Positions 11,890 through 23,160 of a stretch of DNA of 64,000 nucleotides are shown here, in pieces. Each line of letters opens with the position of its first letter. Position 1 is the stretch's first letter. The stretch is from Chamaecyparis obtusa (lineage: Eukaryota > Streptophyta > Pinopsida > Cupressales > Cupressaceae): contig BSBK01004085.1 in NCBI GenBank assembly GCA_027943335.1, positions 310,001 through 374,000 of the forward strand. The letters are read 5' to 3'. The notes beneath the pieces were generated by a model. That model saw only the letters and a list, made by a program, of their open reading frames with translations. It had not been told where the DNA came from and made no database searches. Position numbers and translations under genes: made by a program.

Positions 11890-13037
11890 TTTTTATCATT
11901 AAAAGTAACTGTGCAACCCTCATCACCCAGTTGCCTTGCTGAAATTAAATTCCTACTCAGCCTTGGAACATGTCTTACCTCTTGTAGTAGCCAATGATTC
12001 CCATTCTGTAACTTAATCTTAATTTTTCCCTTTCCAACAATCTGACAGGGTTCATTATCTCCCAAATAAACTAGCCCAAAATCCCCTAGGACATAATCAA
12101 CAAAATAACTTCTATGGGGTGTAGCATGAAATGAAGCCCTAGAATCTAAAACCCATGAATCATCAATACTTTCTAAGGACAAGAGCAAAGCATCCTCCTC
12201 GGATTTGTTACTTACCACATTTGCCTCCTTGTTTCCATCATTTTTGTCTCCTTGATCTTTCTTCCGAGACCAACAATCTTTCTTCTTATGACCTGGTTTT
12301 CCATAGTACCAGCAATCATTTGGCCCTTTAGATTCGGACCTCTTTCCCTTTGATTTTCCTCTTGATTTCCCATGATTTCCAGAGTTGTTTCCTCTATCTC
12401 TTGTTCTGCCTCTACTTTCTGTGTTCAATACACTACCCGATGTGGATGCCCCTGAGCTTTTCCTATGAATTTCCTCACTCAATATAACACCAATAACATC
12501 ATCATACTTTAGGGTATTAGAACCATAAACATAATTACTAATAGCCATTACCAAGCCATTCCAACTTTCTGGCAAAGAACACAAAATCAAGAGAGCCCTA
12601 ACCTCTTCATCAAAAGTAATTTTAACTGAGGTTAATTGACTTGTAACTATATTAAACTCATTCAAATGATCAGTAACTGATCCACCTTCTACCATTTTCA
12701 TATTAAATAAACGCTTCATAAGAAATACCTTGTTTGAAGCTGAAGGCTTTTCATACAACTTTGCTAGGGTTTCCATCAGATCTTTAGCTGTCTTTGCTTC
12801 AATAATATTGAATGCCACCGATTGTGCCAGGCATAGATGAATACTCCCCAGTGCCTTCCTATCCAAAATATCCCAATCCTCCTGAGACATTGATTGCTCT
12901 TTCTTGGCTACTCCCTCTAATGGCCGCCATAGATCCTTTTGATAGAGATAATCCTCCATTTGCATCTTCCATAACTGGAAGTTCTGCCCATTAAACTTAT
13001 CAACCTTCAGCCTACCCTCGTCTGCCATTTCTCCCAC
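11796..13037 (-). pseudogene. Copia gag and aspartic protease
   Basis: The gag start is most likely the internal ATG giving MADEGRLKVDKFNGQNF (the first ATG is three codons upstream). The capsid-type UBN2 region has LWKMQMEDYLYQKDLW, RALLILCSLPESW and the following basic, Gly/Arg-rich linker. The nucleocapsid zinc knuckle reads CWYYGKPGHKKKDC, so the second Cys of C-x2-C-x4-H-x4-C is Tyr. The protease active site reads WVLDSRASFH where the family has DSGAS. Both are G-to-A changes on the coding strand and both should inactivate. After about 11845 this frame no longer follows the protein because of the frameshift, so the last ~16 codons are artefactual. Confidence 0.94.
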
Positions 13038-13112
13038 TTAACCGAGAGACTCTCCCACTAACTCGTGAGACCTGCTTCAGAGAATAGATGAAAGAACGAA
13101 TGAAATAACCTC

Positions 13113-13124
13113 GCTCTGATACCA
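13113..13124 (-). other. Primer-binding site (initiator tRNA-Met type)
   Basis: On the minus strand this reads TGGTATCAGAGC, two bases inside the 5' LTR (13127). It is the standard primer site of plant Copia elements, complementary to the 3' end of initiator methionine tRNA. It fixes the direction of the element. Confidence 0.95.
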
Positions 13125-13126
13125 CT

Positions 13127-13638
13127 TGTTAGGATTAACAAGGCAGAAATAAAAATTATGTGCAAATATAACTAATATCAGAAAATAATAAACCACACAG
13201 AAAAGAACACAAGACACACAGATTTAACGTGGTTCACCCAATCCCTGGGCTACGTCCACCAACAGCGAGTCCAATATTATTATTATCCAGTGATTATAAC
13301 CTGATTACAATCCGTAATCCCTTCCAGCCCAATTTTGCCGCAAGTACTAAAATCATACATAATGAAAATCCCTAACCCTAAGCCATATTATAAAATATTT
13401 TTCCCGCTTTAGGGTTAGAATGAGTTATAAGTAGTCGGCCCAAATAACCGAAAAGTAGTCGGCCTCAAAATTTTTTTTTCCTCGGGGGTTGCACCCCCGA
13501 ACCCTTGCTCTTGGGGGCTACCGCCCCCAAACCCCCGCTTAGGGCCCAGCCTGGCCCCGAACCCCGGCAAGGTCGGGAGGAAAAGTGTACAGTACTTTCC
13601 TGGATAGTACTTTCCTGATTAGTCACCACAAGCTAACA
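13127..13638 (-). repeat. Copia 5' LTR
   Basis: Long terminal repeat of 512 bp, TGTTAG...CTAACA, matching 8418-8930. Most of the ~20 differences between the two copies are transitions, many in C/G positions of the GC-rich block. The promoter of the element should lie here, but no TATA box can be assigned with confidence. Confidence 0.95.
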
Positions 13639-16600
13639 ATAACACTATTTTTTTACATTGAAGACCATTGCGCATGATGTTAAAATATATCTACTTCTAA
13701 CATATGAAAACTAGTGTGATTTGATACTTTATTTGGTTCATTGCGTATTGTGATCTATCACATGTAGTATTATATTCAAACAACATTGTTTTCATTTGCA
13801 ATGGTAACTCCTTTCATTGTTAATGGCATTGATATTCTATGTTCTTCTTTTAGCATTATTCTATATAATAGACACTTTGACCTTATACTGTTGTAATCAT
13901 GTGATTTGATTACTATTCACCTTGTCACCCTCTGTTCATCCTCAAATATTTGATGATTTCTCTAAGAAAATTGTTCTACCCAAGTATCATAACAGTAATC
14001 TTTGGCTTGATCTTTAGACATCACTACTTTGGATATTGACCATCATGCCTTGTACATGACATGACTGTGCCTTGATCTTTGTTTCGTAGCAGTAATGTTC
14101 ATGGAATTTTTATAAGAGGAATCATCTAAAGTTTGAAGAGTTTGATCCCTCTGTAATGCCGCCATTTACAATAGGAGACATGAGAGAAACCATTCCTAAG
14201 CATTGTTGGGTGAAGAGCAGCAGGAGGTCTATGAGCTATTTTGCTACAGATGTAATGATGGTTGTGATTTTGGTAGGGCTTGTTGTCTATTTTAACAGTT
14301 GGGCTGTTTGGCCCTTGTATTGGTTTGCTCAATACAATTTCCCTGTCCTACATATTTCTCTGCATAGTGCCTATCCAAACTATGGTTAACCATGAAAGTT
14401 GTTATAACCACCATAGTATTAGGCCTTGTTTGAGGACCGCTATATCTTTAATAGTTAGAATCTATATGACTATGAATATGTATATGAATTTATATATGAG
14501 GAATGGGCCTCACAGTTTAGTGTTTTTTATTAAATTTTGATACTATATTTAGCAGGGTGTTTGATTGCTTTTGCATGTTTGACGCTAGTTGATGCTTGGC
14601 TGTTGTGTTCTAAATGCCAATTGGGGATACTGGTAGAATTGCACTAATTAAAGCAACCAATGCTATTTCCAGGATTAATCTGAGGTTATCTACTACTTAC
14701 AACGTTGAACATCGATTGCTCCTACGACTTTACTCTATCTTTATTGAAATTGCACAAGAGTCCGTTTAGTTTCCTATTCATAAAAAGTCTCAAAACTATT
14801 GTTCACCCTATTCACACTAGGTAGGAACTAAGCTTCCCTACAACCCTTTAAATAGTATCCTAGAATTTCATATACAAGGTATACAATATACTATAATATT
14901 TATTATATACCATATTATAATATTTATATAATTTATTAAAGATTACTATAATATTTTATAGACCTATAGTAATATAGTGTATATACATAAACATATTTAA
15001 ACTTTATATAATTTTAAATGTATTTTTAATATTCACTTGTATAACTAAATTAAAATAGTAAATTGAAGTCTAATCCTACACACACATATATTCACACACA
15101 CACATACATACACACATCAGACATATACACACACACTGATACATACATACATACATACATACATACATCTGTGTGTTTGGACATTCCCAGAACGTAAATT
15201 ACCTCAAAAAACATTTTGCCATACCAGTGTATTGCAAGCACATAACCAAACTCAAATCAGTAAATTAGCTATTTTTAGTGGTCTCTAATTCAATGTAATG
15301 AATTTTTTAAGGGGTTGACTACTACTAGATTGTCTAACTTTTGTTCTCTTGTCATGTAAGAAATGTGAGCTTCAAGTGTTAATTTGTAATGATATCTACC
15401 CTAGTTGGAAAACTTGGACTTGACAATAACTCAACTAACCCAAAATAAAATTTGGGACCCAAAACATTGGTTGAAGTTTATAAAATACATAAATTTGTAA
15501 AATATTCTTTAAAAACATGCCTATTTCTAAAATTTTTGAACATATTACTGACTTTCTTCATAGACGAATCAAAATTAGAGTTCAATAAACATCACATACC
15601 AAAAAACTAGTTCAATATACCATATTATGGGCACCAATCCCTATCATGGGTTCGTGAAACAAATTACATGTTAGAGATTCCAACTTGTAGAGAAAATCAT
15701 AGCTAGGGTACAAGAAAATTATGAGTTGCAAGGACAAAGAAGAATTGTAGGCATCTAAAAGAGTGGCAAGGGCACAAAAGTACTTTTGCAGTCACATTTA
15801 GGTCAGTATGGCTCACACAAGCAAGAATTTTTGTAGTTCACATCACCTTTTTTAATCTAAAAGGGATTGGATTACATTTGCAACCATCATTTCAAATCAC
15901 AACACACATGCAAAAGGAAGGTTAACATATAATAGTTGTGCTTTTATTTTCAACAAATCATGAAAGGGAATTCAAACCAGCCACATTGTTAAACTTTTGA
16001 CATGAAAATCAACTTTTTTACCACCAACCTGTTAAACCCTCAATTTGAGCAGGTTTTACTAGGCTTGTAACAAAAATTGCATTGCATGTGAGAAATCAAT
16101 AGCTAGAGTAAAAGCACAATTTTTGTAAACCATATAGATGTCATTTTGTACCTTACATTTTTAATTGTTATTTCCATTACTTGTAGCCGAAATTGTTGTT
16201 CACTCCATTATTTCCTTAGCAATTATTGTTTCCTGAATCAAGTAAAGCTAATAAATAAACAAGCTTTGTATTGTGGATTTTATTAGAGGAAGTATTAGGT
16301 TCTTGTGCACAATCCTTCATGCTTCATAGTCCTTTATCTTCAATCAATACAATCCTATTTCACTTCTGATATTCAATATTTGGGTTAAATTGAAAATTGT
16401 AGGCATCATTTAAGTAATGTGAAATCCTTTATTGCAGTAGATAGCTTTTATATACAAAATCTCTTGTCTAGTGTATAAATGTTGAACCGCCTTGTGCCCT
16501 AGACTGAAAAACAAAAGAAAAAGGTTTTAATTCCCATTTGTTTGTTGTATTGCATACTTGAAAAGAGAGATTCCCCTAATTATTTGAAGAAAAAAAATTA

Positions 16601-17063
16601 CTTTTTTCTTTTTTTGATTTAAGGTGTAATTTGAAGAACAATTACTGTACAAACCGTTTTGACTTGTGTCACACTTAAAGGTGTAAATTTAAAGACTAGA
16701 AAAATGTGATGTTGAAATTAGATATTTGTACAACAATAATTGAAACATGAAAGCTGACAGTACATACAAAAAATTAACAAAAGAAGCTAGCTCCATGAAA
16801 AATCTAAAAATGTGGCTTGTTAGCCAACAACCAATGATGAAGGCAAACATTACCCATGATTAATTAAAAATTGTGACAAACATTTGAGAATTATAGCATA
16901 TTGAATGAAAGCCAATAGACAAAATATACCGCCTATGAATCATCCGAGCCTTATATTATTTAAAGGTGATATCTAAAATAAGTTTTACCTAGCAACCAGT
17001 GTATTATACCACTTCTACCACACAAAATGCTATACCTTAAATATTAGTTTAAGATTAAAGTAC
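13639..17063. other. Anonymous AT-rich non-coding DNA
   Basis: No gene supported. The section 14878-15060 is extremely AT-rich (runs of TATAATATTTAT) and is followed by a CA/ATAC microsatellite (listed separately). Short reading frames at 14126-14540 have no recognisable content. Confidence 0.5.
15075..15176. repeat. Compound CA / ATAC microsatellite
   Basis: An imperfect (CA)n and (ACAT)n tract, with at least six clean ACAT copies near 15141-15168, ends in CTGTGTGTTTGG. It is a simple sequence repeat without evident function. Confidence 0.85.
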
Positions 17064-17428
17064 TTTTCATTTTCATGCCCAGATTCTACAACCCAAAGCT
17101 TTCCTTTCTCATCCTTCAAGCAAACTGAAGTGTGCCCTGCATATGCCCCAGTTACCCATTTCTCTAGATTCTCAAAACCTCCCCAACGACCATGAATCTT
17201 TGACAAGGATAGGAAATCTCCAGAATGAATATCATCTGTACTAATATTTTCAATCCAAGGTTGAGGATGGTGCTCAAATGATGCTCCCATGTGCTTCTTA
17301 AGAAATGCAATATTTGCACTTTGACCCCAGCCAGTGTTTGAGAATAAAGGGAAGACATCCCATAGAGCTAATAATGTCCCCAACATTCCAGAGGGCATGA
17401 GGAATATGGAAATTCCATTCTTCTTTAC
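17064..17428 (-). CDS. Isolated exon of a conserved plant protein (function uncertain)
   Basis: This is a 365-bp exon on the minus strand, bounded by AG (17430-17429) and GT (17063-17062). It is open throughout and strongly protein-like: SGMLGTLLALWDVFPLF, HHPQPWIENISTDDIHSGDF, KIHGRWGGFENLEKWVTGA, and GHTSVCLKDEKGKLWVVESG. I recall closely similar text in a conserved plant protein often labelled in databases as a putative inositol-phosphate 5-phosphatase-like protein. The GHTxVCLK...ESGH signature looks more like a papain-fold (NlpC/P60-like) hydrolase. I did not identify the remaining exons nearby. It may be one exon of a gene with very long introns or a captured exon. No stop or frameshift is seen. 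Confidence 0.6.
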
Positions 17429-19898
17429 CTATAATACACAACAATCCCAATGTCAAATATTAGCCTTGGAAAAAAACATAGATATGGATTCAAATTACAA
17501 ATACACAATAGATAGATACATATTCAAGTTCTTACAGTCCTTCCCACGCTTCAATAGTTAAGGTATTCTCCCAAGCAGTAAAATAGAAGTCCCATGTCAC
17601 TCGAAAAGGGGTAGCAAAGACATAAAGGTCCATGCATGTCTAGCTATGTGCATTGCTAGTCTGAATAATCAATAATATCAATTTGAAAGCAAGAATTGGA
17701 CAACAAAAGAAAAAACTAAATGAAACTATTAAGGATTAAATAAAAGTGACATACCACTACTCCTCAAAAAGAACATCATGTACCACTTCAAGCAAGGCTA
17801 AATGTGTAAATAACCACAAATATTCACAAGATATTAGATGAGAGATAAGAAACAAATGGGCCTACAACAGAGGCTTTTCTATGAAACCGATAAATAATAA
17901 TCCACTTGATTATGAATAAGCCTTCCAAAAAAATGTATGTAATAAATTTATTGCACTGTAAAAAACTTCCACATTCAACTGGAACATGAATAAAAGTGGA
18001 CTAAAAACAATTCATCATTTTTATTGCTTGCTAGAAGCTTGAAAATTCTACAATTTGTTAGGCAATAGAAAAACTCTAAAGCATAAATGAAGCTTTCATC
18101 CAAATTCAAACTCTCAGTTTGCAAGGAAGGCATAAAAAATGTTTCAGAACCATAATCAATCATCAAGATTTCTATAGCAGATTACCTAAATCTCTAGCTT
18201 GTCTTCTCTTGGTTCAATTTCTATGCAAATGATTTTGGCACATTCAAAGAAAGCTTCTCATGAAATCCTACATAAGTTCATGAACCTTAATGTCCACCTC
18301 CTCAATTATAGTTCAACCCTAGTCCTAAGTCATACTGAAAATAAGAAGGAATGGATATTCCACAACTTCACCAGGAAAATATGTACAAAAAGATAAATAA
18401 AATAGAAACAAAAAATACACATGCAAATAATAGAACATAAATATGTGTTCGTTGACAACCATCAACAACCACCAAGCAAACCATCTTGACCTGATTAAAA
18501 ATAAAACTGAGTTATTTCTAATTTTACTATAAGATAATCACCTATATTAGTGCCTAAATCTATCTCCTAGATTTGCAAGCATCCTTGCTGACACTCATGC
18601 ATTGACTAGAAGGTGTGCAATACTCCCAAGAATTATTGCTTTGCTATCACAAAAAAAAACAAAACTCATGGGTACATGAGATAACTTTTGCGGTCAAATA
18701 GCTTGAAGTACAAACATGTGATCCATCCACTCTATAGCAGGGTTTGTGGAAGTGCCAAAAAAGACAGAAGAAAATGACACTCCCTTTTAGCTAAAAATGC
18801 ATCAAAATCCAATTCCTTCCAACAACATGTTTGTAAACATAAAAGTTTGCTGGAGATTCAAGAAATTTAAATCACATCACCATAAATAGATATGTATGCC
18901 ACCTTAAAATCATTATAAACCTCTCATTATGTCAATTATGCCACTACTATTGATGTAATTATTCTACCCTTCCCAAATTTTCCATATTTGCTGGAAACAC
19001 CTTGACATAAACCTTGCCTTGGGCTGCTCATGTCAACTTGAACCAGTTTTCCTTTGACATAGAAAATGTGATTGAGGGGTGATTGAGGGCCAATATGTCA
19101 ACTATGAAAATCTATAATTAATGTTCTGATACACTCCAAAAAAGATAGAAGTCAATGGTATCTTGAGAATTAACATTCACCGGTGTGCAGTAGTGACTGA
19201 ATGTTGAGTAAAACATCATCATCAATGATAGGAGGCAAAACTAAAGCCTAAAAATTGAATTTGACAACATATTGGATGAGGAAAATGAGTGAATCAAAGG
19301 GAAAATGTTATATGAGAAAAAAATGTCCAAATTAATTTGAAACTTAATTGAATAAGGGTTTGGGCACAAAGAGCACCAAAAATAGCTTGTTAAATAGAAA
19401 AATGGAAAATGAGGAATCCATCATAGGATCATCCACCTGATCACTCATCAAAAGAAGAGTAGCTTAAGGGTATTTTTAACTTCAATGTGCCTCAACACAC
19501 ACAATAATGCTCAATTGGGATAGAATTTTAAGATGACTCGTATTGTGCACAAATTTATTTGGGTAATTCAAGATATGGCAAGATAGATTACCCTATTTGT
19601 ATATGTTTATTTTGAAGGAAGTGTTTAGAGTAGGCCAACCTTTTTTATTTCTATATAGACACATGCGTTAGGGATATACCATGTCCTTCTAAAGATAAAA
19701 ATAACAGAGATTTTAGGAATAACTCCCAATTTGCATCAAATTCTTGTTGTTGTCAGGTGTAATAACGACACTCAACATATCCGTTAAACTAAAATTCATA
19801 TAGTTTAATTTTATAGGACATGAAATATCTAATATTATATTCACAAATACATTACATAAAAAACTAAAACAACATCATGTATACCTTAAAACACTCAC
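17429..19898. other. Non-coding DNA between two minus-strand exons
   Basis: No further exon can be supported. If the exons at 17064-17428 and 19899-20113 belong to one gene, this 2.5 kb would be an intron, but nothing in the sequence shows that they do. Confidence 0.4.
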
Positions 19899-20113
19899 TC
19901 GAACAATATCACTGAAAAATTCATCAAGAGCTACCCTATGAGCTTTGATGGCGTACAACTTCACCTTTTGCACAATATGCACCCAATACCTATCCTTCAA
20001 TCTTCCACACACATGATTTACTACCAAGTCAATCTCCTTTAAAAAAAATACCCTTTCACAATCCTCAATCTCTTTGCAACCCTCTTCTGCAACTCTTGGG
20101 AGAAATGGGGTGC
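19899..20113 (-). CDS. Isolated exon, unknown protein
   Basis: This is a 215-bp minus-strand exon candidate with a TAG acceptor (20115-20114) and a GTGAGT donor (19898-19893). It has no stop. It reads TPFLPRVAEEGCKEIEDCE, then KEIDLVVNHVCGRLKDRYW, VQKVKLYAIKAHRVALDEFF and SDIVR. The composition and clean splice sites look like a true coding exon with helical, charged sequence. I do not recognise the family. It lies on the same strand as the exon at 17064-17428, so both may come from one gene or from one captured segment. Confidence 0.5.
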
Positions 20114-21979
20114 CTACAAGCATATAGATTCAACATTTTTTACTCATGGCCTTGCAGAAATTCTAGGAGGGAAAACACATCAAATCCATTTTGCAGGAAG
20201 TTGCTATGAGAATAGAAAGCCACTCAATGGTTTCCTATGACCTGTGACCTAACTGGATGGACCCAAATGAGAGATCTAAATGCAATCCTTGAAAGTTATT
20301 CTCAAATTCCCTGATTTTTCTCTAAAAATTTCCACCGTCATCTATCTCCCGCGATTTGTTTATGAAAATTTCCACCGTCCTCTATCTCCTACCATCCTCT
20401 GCCTCTCGTTACTACCTAAATGAACCGCCTAAATGAAAATGAATGAGCATTTGACATAAGTTTTAATTTAATACAATAATAATAGTTTCCATTTCATTTA
20501 TAATAATTAAAATAACTTAAATATTTAAGATGAAATTTTAATTTTGTCTAAAAATATATCTTAAAATACACCTTTTTATAGTAGTGAATAATGTACGGTA
20601 TCTTCTCAACATAATAAAGAATTTGAATGTTTCAATATTGTTAAGTAGATTCACTTAATATTTTTTAATTATCAATTACTTTTAAAAATATGTGTAGATC
20701 CTAGATTGTCTTTACATTTTGAGCATCAATCTTTTGTGATAAATTGATTAAAATAACTTCATCTAAATCTAGAGACTTTGTTTCCCAAGTGGATATATAT
20801 AAACACTGATCTACTCCTTTCTTTCTCCCCAACAATCCTAAGCACATGAATCCATCAAATTTAACACCTTTCAATTCTAGTAGTTTAGTGTTTTTTGGTG
20901 TCATCATATGAGTTGCATTAAATCATAAATGGAGCTATCAAAATGCATTCAATCTATTTATTAAAAATTCAGTATCTCATACACCACCTTAGTCTTGAAA
21001 AATCATATGTGAAAAATTCTTGCCTACCTTAGTTATTGGTCCTTAGCTACCCAGCCTCAAGATAAGTGTCTGGATCTTTCTTTGGATTTGTCACTTCTTG
21101 TACTGGAGAGATTACCAAGCATCAGGCATTTGGAACCCACATCTCAAATTACCAATAGGCTTGAAAATAAGCAATTCTATATTGCCAACACTGTTTAATC
21201 GCTCCACAATATTTTTCCCCCTCTTTTAACATTTTCTTTTCAATTTTAAAGTTTGTTAAGTGACATATTTATTTTCCTTAACAAATATTAATATAAAAAT
21301 ATATTATTATTTTGTATCTTTTGTATAATTTTTATTTATTTATTTAATATTTGTTATATAATGTTATTATAAATCATGTAATAGATATTAAACTAATTAA
21401 ATGAAAATTGATAGATACAAAGGTCAATGTGGAGTTTTTTTAGAGCATGAGAAACCACTTCAAAACAGTACACCATGACTAGAAATTAGTTTGATGGTAA
21501 CTAAATTATAAATAATCTATTTAGGGTGATATGTAGAACTAACTCTCAATTTTTTTGGTCTTTATTTTTTAATTTAAGATAATTAAAATAATTTTAATTA
21601 TAAATTTTAATTCGATATATTTAAAATAATAATTTATGTTTTAAGGACAAAATGTTAATTTTGTCGTAAATATCTTAATTAATTAGCTTTCAAAATAATT
21701 TTAAACACTTATATATGCATTATTTGTACCTCCATAATTTTAATTGAAAAAGGTTATTTATATTGATGCAAAGCATCCCACAACCAATAAGTCAAAACAC
21801 CTTTCCAAAAGGACAAAACAATGATTTCCAAAAGAGGTTCCAAAACCAATATCCCAAGACGGCTTAGGCTTGCAATCACTTTCACTAAAAACTAATTATT
21901 TAGTCATTTTAGTTGTGATTTTACCTAATGACCAAATTGGTCATTTATTTAGTCATTTATATTTGTAGAACATGATTAG
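20114..21979. other. Anonymous AT-rich non-coding DNA
   Basis: No gene supported. A ~35-bp phrase containing AAAATTTCCACCGTC and TCTATCTCC occurs twice in tandem near 20322-20388. From 20450 to 21750 the sequence is very AT-rich. Confidence 0.45.
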
Positions 21980-22079
21980 TTTTAGTCACATGACTAAAAT
22001 TTTTAGTCACGTGACTAAAAAGATGGTAGAACATGATCAGTTTTAGTCACGTGACTAAAATTTTTAGTCACCTGGTCAT
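21980..22079. repeat. Cluster of G-box palindromes
   Basis: The perfect 20-bp palindrome TTTTAGTCACGTGACTAAAA occurs at 22001-22020 and again at 22041-22060. Degenerate copies sit at 21980-21999 and from 22062. Each has the CACGTG core that plant bZIP/bHLH factors bind. The surrounding AT-rich DNA with repeated TTTAGTCATTTA phrases suggests a terminal or subterminal part of a small DNA transposon (MITE-like) more than a promoter. No adjacent gene start is seen. Confidence 0.6.
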
Positions 22080-23160
22080 TTATTTGCCAAATTCTACTAG
22101 TGTTGGAAAAAGCCAATATCACTTTGTGTGAGGTGAAGGAATACCAAGTTGTGGGCAAAGATTTTGATGCTAGCCAATTCCTTAGGTAGCTCTTGCTTGA
22201 AGTTTTTTTGATTGTGTTGAGACCTATAGAAATATATGAGAACATACACTTGACCTTCTTGCATCATTGCAAAACTTTGGACCTCACAAATGCTTGTATC
22301 CATAAGGTTTCTTTGTCCCTTATTGGATTGTTTTAAGACTTATTTTCTCACACTATTGATTCCACTACAAACATTAAAACTTGGTTTAGGAACACTCTAA
22401 TTTTGTCAAAGATCCAGATTTAAACTATCTAGATTGGTAAAAAATTTACAAAAAAGTGGAAAACTATCCCATTCTACTATTTTGCTGGACATTTCATTGT
22501 ACGACATGAGTGCTTTATTGCATGATTGCTATCTTCTGTTGTATTCTTTTTTGGGTTTCATCATATGACAGAAAATACCCTCACCATATTATCACATGCC
22601 ATTGAGTGTTTCATTACACCCAGTATTGGAGTTTATCGTACGATCCTGTATTTGACTAGTTATCAAACTTGAATTTGAAAGTCTCAACATCCATTTTAGC
22701 CTGGTTTTCTCATATCCTCTCTGTCATTTGGGTCATTCTTGCACATCTGAAACTAGTTTTCTTAAACTGATTGATCATTTAATTGTGATTCAGTCTATCT
22801 TGGCTATTGTTGGAAAATCCCTGAAATGCTCTAGCTCTTGTCTCATAAATATCTCATTAAAATCAGACTTTACCAAAATTTTTTGCAAGTATCACTCAAG
22901 AGGCATTCAAGCCTCATTCTCAATACCTTGTACTTGTTTTTTTCTAGCTACATCAACTTGGTTGCAAGTATCACCTAGTAGGCATCCAAGCCTTATTCTT
23001 GATACCTTGCACCTTGTTCTAGCTACCATTTTCTATCTACCACCTATCCTTGAGACAAAGCTATCATTACCTAGATCTTTCAACACTATCTTAGTAACCG
23101 TGTTATTATCATATTTTCAATCTTATCTTTTCCATGCTAGTTATAACTCGTAGCCATTAC
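22080..23160. other. Probable 5' leader region of the Gypsy element
   Basis: No protein domain. Two ~54-bp near-copies (TTGCAAGTATCAC...ATACCTTG) lie at about 22884 and 22961. The Gypsy gag starts shortly after 23161, so its 5' LTR and leader should lie in or before this stretch. I could not define LTR ends or a primer site here. Confidence 0.35.

Larger units (their letters stand above)
8418..13638 (-). mobile_element. Full-length, inactive Ty1/Copia LTR retrotransposon
   Basis: This is a complete element of 5.2 kb transcribed from right to left. It has two LTRs (8418-8930 and 13127-13638), both starting TGTTAG and ending CTAACA. A primer-binding site sits just inside the right (5') LTR. 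The gene order gag, protease, integrase, RT, RNase H is diagnostic of Copia. Flanking ATAGC / ATAAC is a 5-bp target duplication with one change. The LTRs differ at roughly 20 positions (about 96% identical by eye), so the insertion is neither recent nor ancient. Coding capacity is lost through one frameshift near 11845, stops at the gag-pol level and substitutions in key residues. It could only move with help from a related active copy. Confidence 0.96.

Noticed and set aside
22728..23153. 141-codon plus-strand frame
   Set aside because: No family resemblance; it overlaps internal near-repeats and probably belongs to the untranslated leader of the Gypsy element.
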